A stretch of DNA of 64,000 bases from assembly GCA_965197415.1 (NCBI GenBank), contig OZ240207.1, positions 1,054,001-1,118,000 of the forward strand, written 5' to 3'. The stretch comes from DAOUJI01 sp965197415 (GTDB lineage: Bacteria; Chloroflexota; Dehalococcoidia; Lucifugimonadales; JAGWBF01). Under the pieces are notes generated by a model. The model was not told the DNA's origin, made no database searches, and worked only from the letters and a program-made list of their open reading frames with translations. Shown here piece by piece: positions 8,645-17,475 of this stretch. The position numbers were made by a program, and so were the translations under genes. Numbering within the stretch: the stretch's first letter is position 1; the number at the start of each line of letters is the position of its first letter.

Positions 8645-11080
8645 ATGAACCGAGACGATGAACGAGACCTGGTGATACAGGCCCTGAGAGACCGGCTGTC
8701 CAGGCTGAGCGAGGCCAGCCTGCGCATCAACGAAAGCCTGGACTTCGACACGGTGCTCCAGGGGGTCCTGGACTCCGCCCGCTCCCTGACCGGGGCCCGC
8801 TACGGAGCGATGACGCTCCTCAACGATGCGGTCGAGCTTCCACCCGATTGGGAGCCCACGGCCAAAGCGCCGGGCAGCAACGCGCCGCTGGTCGATTACT
8901 TCACCTCAGGGCTAACGGAGGAGCAGGTCCGCAGGATGCAGGACATGCCGGAGCGGATACTCCTCTTCAACTATCTGAGCCGGATTCCAGAGACGTTGCG
9001 GATTCCCGACCTCGCCAGCCACACCATCTCTCTGGGTATGGCCGAGTTCACCGCTCTGCCGGTGGGGCCGTTCCTGTCAGCGCCCCTCCTCTACCAAGGT
9101 GACTTCGTGGGCGTCATCTTCCTGGCCAGGGATACGGGGATGGAAGAGTTTGGCCAGGAGGACGAGGAGACGTTGGTGATGTTCGCGTCCCAGGCGGCAA
9201 TGGTCATCGCCAACGCCCGCCGGTACCGGGAGGAGCAGCGGGCCAGGAACGACCTGGAGACGCTGATCAACATCTCTCCGGTGGGTGTGGCGGTCTTCGA
9301 CGCGAAGACCGGGGCGCCGGTGTCCTTCAACCGGGAAGCCGTGCGAATCGTCGACAGCCTGCGCGACCCGGACCAACCCCCGGAGCAGTTGCTGGAAGTT
9401 CTGTCCTATCGAAGGGCCGACGGACGGGAGATTGCTCCGTTCGACATAGCCAAGGAGCTGATCGCAGGGGACACCGTGCGGGCCGAGGAGATCTTCATCG
9501 AGGTCCCCGACGGGCGCAGCGTCACCACCCTGGTGAACGGCACTCCCATCCATGGGGAGGACGGCCGAATCGTGTCGGTGGTTGTGACCCTACAGGACAT
9601 GACGGAGTTGGAGGAGCTGGAGCGGCTGCGGGCCGAGTTCCTGGCAATGGTGAGCCACGAGTTGCGCACGCCCCTGACCTCGGTCAAGGGCTCCATTGCT
9701 ACCCTGTTGGACCCCCCAACCACCCTCGGCCCCACCGAGATGAGGCAGTTCTTCCGGATCATCGACTCGCAGATAGACCGGATGCACGTGCTGATAAGCG
9801 ACCTGCTGGACGTGGCCCGCATCGAGACGGGCACGCTTGCGGTCTCACCCGAACCGACGGACGTGGCCATACTGGTGGGGGAGGCCGGCAACGGCTTCCG
9901 CAGTGCCGGGGGCAGGCACAACATCGAGGTCGAGCTTGCTCCGGACCTGCCCTGGGTCATGGCCGACAGGCTGCGCATGGTACAGGTGCTGGGCAATCTG
10001 TTGACCAACGCGGCCCGGCACTCGCCCGAGTCGTCCATCATCCGGGTGACCGCCGTGGGGGAAGGGGTCCACGTTGCGGTGTCGGTCTCCGACCATGGTA
10101 GAGGCATTCCCGCCGAGAGCCTGCCGCACCTGTTCCGCAAGTTCTCCCGGATAGAGTCCCAGGAGCAGGGGGGCGACACGGGCCTGGGCCTTGCCATATG
10201 CAAGGGGATAGTTGAAGCGCTCGGGGGCCGCATCTGGGCCGAGAGCGACGGGCCGGGCCTGGGCGCACGGTTCACCTTCACCCTTCCGACGGTCGAGCAG
10301 GCCGGGTACGTCTCTCCGGTGGCCCCCTCCCGGCCCTCGTCCCGCTCTGCGCGGCGGGCCGAAGCGCTGCGCATCCTGGCTGTAGACGACGACCCCCAGG
10401 CGCTCAGGTACGTCCGCGACACTCTCATGAAGGCGGGGTTCGAACCGATGGTGACGGCGGACCCGGAGGAGGTCCTGCGTCTCGTGGAGGAGTACAAGCC
10501 CCACCTGGTGCTGCTGGACCTGGTGCTCCCGGGTGTCGACGGGATGGATCTGATGAAAGACATTGCCGAGATGACGGACGTGCCGGTGATCTTTCTGTCG
10601 GCCTACGGCCAGGACAGGCTGGTTGCTCGGGCCTTCGACATGGGCGCCGCCGACTACATGGTCAAGCCCTTCTCACCGACGGAGCTGTCGGCCAGGATCA
10701 GGGCCGCTCTGCGCCGACGAGAGGTGCCTAAGCCGTCGGAGCCCTATGTGTTGGGCGATCTGACCATCGACTATGACGAGCGCAGGGTGACCCTCGCCGG
10801 CCGCCCGGTCGAGCTGACCGCAAAGGAATACGGGACGCTGGCCGAACTGTCGGCCAACGCCGGCCGCGTGCTGACCTACGAGACGCTGCTGCGCCGGGTG
10901 TGGGGGCTCGACGCCGACGCCGACATTCGCCCGATGCGGACCGTTATAAGCAGCATCCGTCGCAAGCTGGGCGACGCCGCCGAAGACTCCAAGTACGTCC
11001 TCACCGAGCTCCGCGTCGGCTATCGGATGCCCAAGGGGGAGAAGCCGGGGCAGGAGACGGAACCGCCCGCGGCCCCATGA
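8645..11080 (+). CDS. Hybrid sensor kinase fused to an OmpR-type response regulator (GAF-PAS-HisKA-HATPase-REC-wHTH)
   Basis: An 811-aa cytoplasmic protein without membrane segments. A GAF domain (about 20-195) and PAS-like domain (about 200-320) sense the signal. The H-box VSHELRTPLTSVKGS puts the phospho-His at 338. The HATPase has N, G1 and G2 boxes (NLLTNAARHS, DHGRGIP, GLGLAICKGIVEALGG). A receiver (about 575-690) begins ILAVDDD and has Asp625 in LLDLVLPG. A winged-helix DNA-binding domain (about 700-795) ends in ELRVGYRMPKG. Receiver plus winged helix is a complete OmpR/PhoB regulator, so sensing, phosphotransfer and DNA binding sit in one chain. The ATG follows AGGCGG. Targets are unknown; the divergent export cluster is the nearest candidate. 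Confidence 0.93.
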   Translation: MNRDDERDLVIQALRDRLSRLSEASLRINESLDFDTVLQGVLDSARSLTGARYGAMTLLNDAVELPPDWEPTAKAPGSNAPLVDYFTSGLTEEQVRRMQDMPERILLFNYLSRIPETLRIPDLASHTISLGMAEFTALPVGPFLSAPLLYQGDFVGVIFLARDTGMEEFGQEDEETLVMFASQAAMVIANARRYREEQRARNDLETLINISPVGVAVFDAKTGAPVSFNREAVRIVDSLRDPDQPPEQLLEVLSYRRADGREIAPFDIAKELIAGDTVRAEEIFIEVPDGRSVTTLVNGTPIHGEDGRIVSVVVTLQDMTELEELERLRAEFLAMVSHELRTPLTSVKGSIATLLDPPTTLGPTEMRQFFRIIDSQIDRMHVLISDLLDVARIETGTLAVSPEPTDVAILVGEAGNGFRSAGGRHNIEVELAPDLPWVMADRLRMVQVLGNLLTNAARHSPESSIIRVTAVGEGVHVAVSVSDHGRGIPAESLPHLFRKFSRIESQEQGGDTGLGLAICKGIVEALGGRIWAESDGPGLGARFTFTLPTVEQAGYVSPVAPSRPSSRSARRAEALRILAVDDDPQALRYVRDTLMKAGFEPMVTADPEEVLRLVEEYKPHLVLLDLVLPGVDGMDLMKDIAEMTDVPVIFLSAYGQDRLVARAFDMGAADYMVKPFSPTELSARIRAALRRREVPKPSEPYVLGDLTIDYDERRVTLAGRPVELTAKEYGTLAELSANAGRVLTYETLLRRVWGLDADADIRPMRTVISSIRRKLGDAAEDSKYVLTELRVGYRMPKGEKPGQETEPPAAP

Positions 11081-11114
11081 GCTGCTGTTTACTACCTTAT
11101 ATATGGGGAGTGAG

Positions 11115-12035
11115 ATGTCTCATCCCGACCTCGCTATAGTCACCGGCGCCTTCAGCTATACAGGAAGGTACGTCGCCCGGCGTTTGCTTGACCAGGGCGT
11201 TCGCGTAAGGACCCTCACCCGCAGCCCGAATGCGGAGGATCCCTTGGCCGACCATGTGGAGGCGGCCCCCCTGGACTTCTCAGACCCCGATGGGCTGAGC
11301 CGCTCGATGCAGGGAGCGGGCGTCTTCTATAACACCTACTGGATTCGGTACGCGCATGGCCGGGTGACCTTCGATCTCGCGGTGGAGAACACCAGAACGC
11401 TCTTTGAGGCTGCCAGGAGGGCTGGTGTCGGCAGGGTGGTTCACTTCTCGGTGACCAACGCCTCATCGGAGTCCGGGCTGCCGTATTTCAGAGGCAAGGC
11501 CGAGGTGGAGGATATGCTGGTGGGCTTGGGAATTCCTTATGCCATCATCAGACCGACGCTGGTCTTCGGAGTCGGCGACCTGTTGCTCAACAACATGGCC
11601 TGGGCGCTGAGGCGGTTTCCCGTATTTCCCGTCTACGGGAACGGCGACTACCCGGTTCAGCCCGTCTACATCGAAGACCTCGCGGCCCAAGCCGTGGAGG
11701 CTGGCTCTCAAAGCGAGAGCTCCGTGGCCGACGCTGCGGGGCCGGATACGTTCTCCTTCGAGGCGCTGCTTCGCCTGCTGGCCTCCTCAATGGGCGTCCG
11801 AAGGTGGTTCCTGCACACGCCTCCGCGCGTGGGTCTGGCCTTGACCGGGCTGGTGGGCCTGCTGATGCGTGACATGGCGCTTACCCGCGACGAGGTTGTT
11901 GGTCTCATGGATGGCCTGCTGACATCGGAAGGCGTGCCAACTGGTACGACCACGCTGGCGGACTGGCTGGCAGGGAACGGGGACGGCCTCGGGAGGCGGT
12001 ACGTGTCCGAGCTGCGGCGCAACTGGCGGGGGTAA
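11115..12035 (+). CDS. Atypical SDR / NmrA-like NAD(P)-binding protein
   Basis: A 306-aa protein starting at the ATG at 11115, preceded by GGGGAG at 11105-11110. An in-frame ATG at 11103 overlaps that site and is less likely. The nucleotide-binding motif is TGAFSYTGRYVARRLL near the N-terminus, followed by VRTLTRSP, typical of atypical extended SDRs (NmrA/NDUFA9-like) that often act as redox sensors or epimerase-like enzymes. The classical YxxxK is not clear (YFRGKAEVE occupies its place). The C-terminal third has a short hydrophobic segment (VGLALTGLVGLLMR) that could touch a membrane. It lies 34 bp after the kinase and 48 bp before the nucleotidyltransferase. Substrate unknown. Confidence 0.82.
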   Translation: MSHPDLAIVTGAFSYTGRYVARRLLDQGVRVRTLTRSPNAEDPLADHVEAAPLDFSDPDGLSRSMQGAGVFYNTYWIRYAHGRVTFDLAVENTRTLFEAARRAGVGRVVHFSVTNASSESGLPYFRGKAEVEDMLVGLGIPYAIIRPTLVFGVGDLLLNNMAWALRRFPVFPVYGNGDYPVQPVYIEDLAAQAVEAGSQSESSVADAAGPDTFSFEALLRLLASSMGVRRWFLHTPPRVGLALTGLVGLLMRDMALTRDEVVGLMDGLLTSEGVPTGTTTLADWLAGNGDGLGRRYVSELRRNWRG

Positions 12036-12083
12036 TGGCCAGCGAACGGCGAGACGAGAGGAGATTCTTGTCAGGGGAGGGAC

Positions 12084-12929
12084 ATGCCAATACCTGAATC
12101 GACACTCTCCAGATGGAGCCATCACCAGGCAGGGACGGCCTTCAAGCAGGCGCACGTACCCATCCGTGAAGCCCTGGACGCCTACAAGGGGTTGTCGCAG
12201 TTCAATTACGAAATATTCCTCCAGGGCTCCTACAAGAACGACACCAATCTCGGTGGGGACAGCGACGTCGACGTGGTCGTCCGGTTGGCCCAAAAGCTCA
12301 AGCCTGGCGTAGCCGCCCTTTCCGGCGAACAGCTTCAGGAAGACGGTTCCCACAGGTTTGTACTGGAACGCTGGCAGTCGTTTCGAGACCACGCAATGAA
12401 GGCGATGCGGGCCAGATTCGGCAATGCCGTGAAGAGCGGTCGCAAAACTCTGAAGCTGCCCAAGGGCAAGATCCCGGCGGATGCCGACCTCGTGGTGACG
12501 CTCAGCTACATGCAGGGCATCGGGTTCTATCTCCCCGATGAGGAACGTTGGGTGGTGAGCTACCCGCAGCAGCACCACCAACGGGGATTGAAAAAGGAAA
12601 AGGCCACAAACGAGCGGTTCAAGAGGACCATACGCATGTTCAAGGCGGCCCGGAACCACTTGGTCAGCAAGCGGGTGCTCACCAAAGAAGACGCTCCGTC
12701 CTACTTCATCGAGTGTTTGCTCTACAACGTTCCCGACCGGCTATTCGAACAGAGGCTGGCGGCGACCTATACGGGCATCCTCGACTGGCTGAAGACCGCA
12801 AAGCTCAAAGACTTCAAGTGCCAGAACGGCCAGGTGCTCTTGTTCGGGCAAGGCCGGGAACAGTGGTCCATAAAGAAGGCGCGGACGCTCGCCAAGGCGC
12901 TGCAGGAGATGTGGGACAGATGGCATTGA
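12084..12929 (+). CDS. CD-NTase-like (SMODS) nucleotidyltransferase
   Basis: A 281-aa protein with a GGGGAGG site just before the ATG. The nucleotidyltransferase signature is complete: GS at 48-49 (LQGSYKNDTNLGG), the DxD metal pair Asp61/Asp63 (SDVDVVV) and a third acidic residue near Asp135 (ADADLVVTL). The helical C-terminal half with FKRTIRMFKAARNHL fits the CD-NTase/SMODS fold that makes cyclic oligonucleotides in CBASS defence. No CBASS effector (phospholipase, Cap4, TM protein) or Cap2/Cap3 gene is next to it; the next genes form a Druantia operon with its own promoter. It may be an orphan, may work with a distant effector, or may be a non-cyclising nucleotidyltransferase. Confidence 0.8.
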   Translation: MPIPESTLSRWSHHQAGTAFKQAHVPIREALDAYKGLSQFNYEIFLQGSYKNDTNLGGDSDVDVVVRLAQKLKPGVAALSGEQLQEDGSHRFVLERWQSFRDHAMKAMRARFGNAVKSGRKTLKLPKGKIPADADLVVTLSYMQGIGFYLPDEERWVVSYPQQHHQRGLKKEKATNERFKRTIRMFKAARNHLVSKRVLTKEDAPSYFIECLLYNVPDRLFEQRLAATYTGILDWLKTAKLKDFKCQNGQVLLFGQGREQWSIKKARTLAKALQEMWDRWH

Positions 12930-12986
12930 GGGTGGATGCCGTCGTCGACCGGGCCTCGGAGAGACTTCAGCCTTGGCAAGAGTCTG

Positions 12987-13015
12987 TTGACCGTACGAAA
13001 AGGGAACTCTATACT
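12987..13015 (+). promoter_or_regulatory. Sigma-70-type promoter of the Druantia operon
   Basis: TTGACC at 12987-12992 and TATACT at 13010-13015 are separated by exactly 17 bp, close to the consensus. The first gene of the operon starts 45 bp past the -10. This promoter lies just inside the island, after the nucleotidyltransferase stop. Confidence 0.75.
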
Positions 13016-13040
13016 TTCATAGACTTTCATCACTTTTCAT
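13011..13040 (+). repeat. Three 10-bp direct repeats overlapping the -10 (candidate operator)
   Basis: Three consecutive decamers, ATACTTTCAT, AGACTTTCAT and CACTTTTCAT, share the core ACTTTCAT (ACTTTTCAT in the third). A 10-bp period puts each copy on the same face of the helix. The first copy overlaps the -10 box, so a bound protein would block transcription. The HTH protein encoded 20 bp downstream is the obvious candidate binder. Confidence 0.6.
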
Positions 13041-13059
13041 ACGTGCGGGTGGTATTGAC

Positions 13060-13281
13060 ATGACTTCCACGGAAAGCTGGGTGGACATTGCGGAGGTGGC
13101 TGCGCATCTACGGGTGACCAAAGACTCGATATATCGTTGGGTGGACTCGAAGAACTTCCCAGCTCACCGCGTAGGTCGTCTGCTCAGATTCAAGCTGTCG
13201 GAAGTAGACGACTGGGTGCGGTCTGGAAGTGACGAGGACGCTCCCTCAGAGGGTGAGCGCAGAAGGACGAATGTCAACTAG
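13060..13281 (+). CDS. Small helix-turn-helix protein, excisionase/MerR-like (HTH_17 type)
   Basis: A 73-aa protein. WVDIAEVAAHLRVTKDSIYR followed by WVDSKNFPAHRVGRLLRFK is the classic winged HTH_17 pattern of phage excisionases and small regulators; the C-terminal 20 residues are charged and probably disordered. It is the first gene of the Druantia operon; its stop codon region contains the start of druA (overlap). Position directly behind a repeat-overlapped promoter suggests autoregulation of the defence operon. Alternatively it is an excisionase left from the element that carried the island. The ribosome site is weak (GGGTGG). Confidence 0.85.
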   Translation: MTSTESWVDIAEVAAHLRVTKDSIYRWVDSKNFPAHRVGRLLRFKLSEVDDWVRSGSDEDAPSEGERRRTNVN

Positions 13282-14515
13282 ATCGATTGGTTTCAACTTG
13301 GCACTCATTCCTGACGGAGCGGCTTCTGCGGAAACCGATGACTTATCACCGTCCTGTGACGATGCCGACGGAGCCTGTCTAAAGGAAGCTATCCATAGCC
13401 ACCTCTTGAACTTGGGATTCTCCAAGAATGGTAGCGGGTACTTTGTAGATGGGATTTTGACGAAGCAGAAGATTCGGAATCTGCATGCTGCTCAGCGGCT
13501 GGATATTCTGGAGCGGCAGAGGGCCTTTGTCGAAACACATGGTGCTGAGCTTGCAGAGCACTTTGCGAGCGGTAGCCAGATTGATCCCTCGTTGATTGAC
13601 CCAGAGCTGGTTGAGGTCTTGCCGGACTCTCTTGATTCTCGGTTATTCAGATTTGCTACCCTGTTGTGGTCCGTCCCCGTGTCACAGGGTTTCGGACGTC
13701 GACTCCGTTTCCTTGTTAGAGACAGACAGAATGGCTGTCTGATTGGCCTCTTTGCTCTGGGAGACCCGGTCTTCAATCTTTCTGCGCGGGACAATTGGAT
13801 CGGTTGGACTCACAAAGACCGTCGTGACCGACTCGTCCATGTCATGGATGCCTATGTTGTTGGCGCGGTCCCTCCCTATTCGCAGATGATTGGCGGAAAG
13901 CTCGTCGCGGCATTGATGGGCAGCACGGAAGTGAAACGAGCCTACGAACGGAAATATCTGGCCCGTCAATCGGTTATTCGCGAGAGGAACCACCGGGCGC
14001 GTCTGGTCTTGTTGACTACGACATCGGCGCTGGGAAGGTCATCAATCTACAATCGCCTGGCCATACCAGACGGTCCTCGCTTTCTTAGAATCGGAACGAC
14101 CAAGGGATTCGGCCATTTTCACCTACATGGCAAAATATTCGATTCGCTTAGAGAGCATCTGAAGGCGAAGGGGCACCCCTATGCTTCAGGCCACAGGTTC
14201 GGCATGGGACCGAACTGGAAGCTGCGCGTCGCCAGAGCTGCCCTCGAAGACGTTGGCATTGATGGGAATTCAATCTTGAAGCACGGCGTCGAGCGAGAGG
14301 TGTATGTGATCCCGCTGGCCGACAACTGGAAGGAGGTCCTATCGGGCAGGCAGAAGAAGGTGCGCTCCCTTACGAGGTCGGCCGCCGAGATATCAGGGTT
14401 CTGCCTGAGTCGTTGGATCGTGCCGCGGTCAAATCGTGACAAGAGCTTTCAGAGCTTCGACAGTGACAGCATCATAACGGCCTTATTGAACGGGGGGCCC
14501 GGGTCAGCATGGTAA
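13271..14515 (+). CDS. druA: DruA, DUF4338 protein of a Druantia anti-phage system
   Basis: A 414-aa protein. The ATG at 13271 is preferred over an earlier in-frame start at 13229 because it has an AAGGA site at 13263-13267 and overlaps the stop of the HTH gene. I recognise DUF4338 by its conserved blocks: FATLLWSVPVSQGFGRRLRF, ALGDPVFNLSARDNWIGW, HVMDAYVVGAVPPYSQMIGG, TTSALGRSSIYNRL, GFGHFHLHG, HRFGMGPNWKLRVARAAL and HGVEREVYVIPL. DUF4338 is the hallmark DruA subunit of type I Druantia. Its biochemical role is not settled. The next gene starts inside its last codons, so translation is coupled. Confidence 0.9.
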   Translation: MSTRSIGFNLALIPDGAASAETDDLSPSCDDADGACLKEAIHSHLLNLGFSKNGSGYFVDGILTKQKIRNLHAAQRLDILERQRAFVETHGAELAEHFASGSQIDPSLIDPELVEVLPDSLDSRLFRFATLLWSVPVSQGFGRRLRFLVRDRQNGCLIGLFALGDPVFNLSARDNWIGWTHKDRRDRLVHVMDAYVVGAVPPYSQMIGGKLVAALMGSTEVKRAYERKYLARQSVIRERNHRARLVLLTTTSALGRSSIYNRLAIPDGPRFLRIGTTKGFGHFHLHGKIFDSLREHLKAKGHPYASGHRFGMGPNWKLRVARAALEDVGIDGNSILKHGVEREVYVIPLADNWKEVLSGRQKKVRSLTRSAAEISGFCLSRWIVPRSNRDKSFQSFDSDSIITALLNGGPGSAW

Positions 14516-17475
14516 TGGACACTGAGCTTGAGGAATGGCAGGCGCGCCTGTCGCTGCACTTTTCGACGCTTCGACACAGTCGGCGTGCAAGAGGCGCTAC
14601 TGAACCGCTCTTCGGACTTGAACATGGACTTTCACAGACGGAAGTCCAGGAACTTGAGCGCGCAGTGCGAGCCCACATCGCTTATCACCCACCGTCACGG
14701 GATCACTGGCTGGCCTGGATAGTGTATTCCGCTGAACTAGGCTATCGATACTCCGGTGACGAATACTGGCAGACCTTTGAACAAGAGACGCCTGGATGGT
14801 TAGCAAACGGAGACCGGTATAGGATTCGCGAGTTCTACCAGCGGTTTGTACGAGAGCTCGGTGGAGCAGTTCCATCGGGTCCTTGGGCTGATCACTTCTC
14901 CATTATATGTTGGCCCATAACGCATGCCATCCTCCCAAAGGACCTGCAAATCCAACTGGCTCACACACTCTATGATTCCAGATACCTGCTGACCGAGGAT
15001 GTCCTCGGGTCGCCAGAGCTTCTGGGGGACCTCATAGCAAGACGTAGCTGGAATGCCTCATCGCGCTTCCAGAACCTAGCACAGGGGACTCGACTCTTAG
15101 GCCAGATAGCCGCCGCTCTTCTCTTTCAAGGACAGGCTAGGTCGGGTGAGCTCATATACCCTGCTACCCTTGAGAGGATCAGTGAAGATCTAGACCGAGA
15201 GCGGCAGGCCCGGGAATGGCTACGGAAGACACGCAGTTCCTTAAGTGGAGGCGTGCGGATCCGCGGGCTTGGCTCTATCACCAGCCGGGCGGCTCCCTCT
15301 AGCATCAATCAATTGGAAGAGGCTAGGTCTACGGTCGCTGCTCTGGGGATTGAACCGCGCCTCGTGCTTCGACCAGGAGAGACTCCCGGCGTATCGTGGG
15401 ACGTGTTTCTTGAAATCCCCGACCTCTCGCATCTACTGTTTCGATTCCCTCAGACGCGGGCGATATTGACAGGTACTCGCTGCGTAGTTGCAGGGTCATC
15501 GGGACGCCCGTTAGCGAGAGGTGGGCTCTTGTATGGCGACCGGCGGGTAAAGCTTGGTAGGTGGCCGGAACCGGATGAGGTGCTGCTGCAATTCGAGAGC
15601 AGTGATTCGCAACTTGATTTTCTCCTTCGCACTGAGTGTCTCCTTCGCCCAGGTCCCAACTGGCTGTTAAGGGTCGCCTCCGATGGGCTGGCCCATGAGC
15701 GCAAGGGCCTGAGAGTTAGGCCCGGTGAACGCTACATCCTCCTAAGCACCGTAGGGCCAATAGATACGAGCGGACCTGCTACTCCGATAGACGTAGCGTG
15801 CGAGGGGGTACATGCAGCGATACTGGACCTGCCCGAGTCCCTCGGAGCAGATTGGCAAGAATCCATTCAGAAACTAGGGCTCGGGCAGGCAAGGACAATC
15901 GAGGTTTGGCCTGCCGGCCTAGCCGCTGCGGCATGGGATGGCGAGGGTCACGGAGAATGGATAGCCTCGGAACGGCCGTGCCTTGCCATTCTTGCAGATC
16001 ACCCCCTGGTATCGCTCCGTGTCTCGATGGACACAAGCCCACATCACTCCTTTGAACTGACATCCCTAGATCCCGGGGAGCCCCTGTTTCTTGAACTTCC
16101 CCAGCTCCCGGTCGGTGTCCATAGGTTGAAGTTCTCCGCACAGAGTAGTTTGGCAGGCCAGCCTGAGCTTCTTGATGATCAGGAAGCCGTCATCCGCATT
16201 CGTGAAGACTTGTCACGGACATCAGTCACTGATCATCGGGGGCCGCTGTCAGTGCAAGTCGACCCAGTTCATCCCTCAATGGAGGAACTCTGGGACGGTG
16301 AGGTCGAGGTTTGGCTTCGAGGTCCACGTAATCGCGAGGTTGTGAGTCGCGTCTCGTTCTTTGAGAGGAACGGAGGACCTCCGATTCTCGTCAAGCAACT
16401 GCCATCGGTCAATTTGCCTATAGGCCCCGAAGATTGGAAGAACCATTTCGACAGACACATTCGAAATAGACAGGAAGTGCAGGAGGCTTACGATGCGGCT
16501 AACGTCTGCGCGTTGGAGTTCAAGGCTGGTGATTTCGGCGGATACACACTCCGATGCGAACGGCCCTTCACTCCCCTTCGATGGGCATTGAGGCGGGATG
16601 GCGGCGCCTACGTGGCCCGGCTGTACGATGACAGCGGCGACCCTGGGCAACCTGTGTTGAGTCATGTGGCCTTCGAGACTCCGTGTATTGAGCAACAGAT
16701 CCCATTCGAAACTGATATCCAAGTGCCGGATCGCGGCGGGATGTATGTCGCACGAACACCAAGGCATTGCGTTGCGATCATTGTTCCTCCCGTGCTTCAC
16801 CACGGCTACGGATTTGCGGACCTGGCGCTCACCCCGAACATAGAGCGATGGACACGATCTCCAGACTCCGCCTTGAGGGTGGTGGAGATTTCGGGCCTGT
16901 GGAGCCGGGCGAGGCTGCCCGGTAATGTGATAGCTGCATTCCGACGTCAGAAGGTTATGGACGCATTGGCTTGCGAACTCTTCCGTCTTCTATGTGGAGA
17001 GAACTGGGCAAGGGCAGAGGAGGAGGCCGCATCTGGAGGGAGAGACGCCAGAGTTCTGGAAACCTTAGCCAGTGCGGTTTCCAAGAACCCTACAGAGTCA
17101 GGCGCGGGGGCTGTTCTTCTCCGCGATGCGAAAACCATGTCTCTCCAAGATTGCAGCCATCGAGTTGACCATCTTTGCTCAGTAGCAATGGAATATCGGC
17201 TAGTGCCTGAAAGCTTTCGGCGAACGATGACAATCCAGCCGGGGTCCGCTGGGGTCGTCACTGCCGGGTGGTTAGTGGAACTCGCGTTGAGACTCGCGAG
17301 TGATCCTGGCGGCACCGGGCAATGGGCGGGCCCACAGCTGCGCAGTGGGCTAAACCACTTGATGGACTCGCCGCCTTTGCCGCGAGCCGCGAGACTGGCT
17401 GTCATTGCTACTGATTTGTACGTACCCCCCGGGTCTCCATCTGGGGATCTCTACGCGGGTTGGAGATGGGCATGA
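14509..17475 (+). CDS. Large unrecognised Druantia-operon protein (DruB/DruC position)
   Basis: A 988-aa soluble protein overlapping druA by 7 bp (ATG at 14509; a second ATG at 14515 is also possible). The first 250 residues are helical, with WLAWIVYSAELGYRYSGDEY and IICWPITHAILPKDLQ. The middle (about 280-680) is rich in beta structure and may hold Ig-like or jelly-roll units; the end (about 780-988) is helical again. I see no nuclease, NTPase or methylase motif. In type I Druantia, druB, druC and druD lie between druA and druE; here there are only two genes, so this may be a B-C fusion or a different subunit. The second possibility cannot be excluded from sequence alone. Confidence 0.75.
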   Translation: MVMDTELEEWQARLSLHFSTLRHSRRARGATEPLFGLEHGLSQTEVQELERAVRAHIAYHPPSRDHWLAWIVYSAELGYRYSGDEYWQTFEQETPGWLANGDRYRIREFYQRFVRELGGAVPSGPWADHFSIICWPITHAILPKDLQIQLAHTLYDSRYLLTEDVLGSPELLGDLIARRSWNASSRFQNLAQGTRLLGQIAAALLFQGQARSGELIYPATLERISEDLDRERQAREWLRKTRSSLSGGVRIRGLGSITSRAAPSSINQLEEARSTVAALGIEPRLVLRPGETPGVSWDVFLEIPDLSHLLFRFPQTRAILTGTRCVVAGSSGRPLARGGLLYGDRRVKLGRWPEPDEVLLQFESSDSQLDFLLRTECLLRPGPNWLLRVASDGLAHERKGLRVRPGERYILLSTVGPIDTSGPATPIDVACEGVHAAILDLPESLGADWQESIQKLGLGQARTIEVWPAGLAAAAWDGEGHGEWIASERPCLAILADHPLVSLRVSMDTSPHHSFELTSLDPGEPLFLELPQLPVGVHRLKFSAQSSLAGQPELLDDQEAVIRIREDLSRTSVTDHRGPLSVQVDPVHPSMEELWDGEVEVWLRGPRNREVVSRVSFFERNGGPPILVKQLPSVNLPIGPEDWKNHFDRHIRNRQEVQEAYDAANVCALEFKAGDFGGYTLRCERPFTPLRWALRRDGGAYVARLYDDSGDPGQPVLSHVAFETPCIEQQIPFETDIQVPDRGGMYVARTPRHCVAIIVPPVLHHGYGFADLALTPNIERWTRSPDSALRVVEISGLWSRARLPGNVIAAFRRQKVMDALACELFRLLCGENWARAEEEAASGGRDARVLETLASAVSKNPTESGAGAVLLRDAKTMSLQDCSHRVDHLCSVAMEYRLVPESFRRTMTIQPGSAGVVTAGWLVELALRLASDPGGTGQWAGPQLRSGLNHLMDSPPLPRAARLAVIATDLYVPPGSPSGDLYAGWRWA

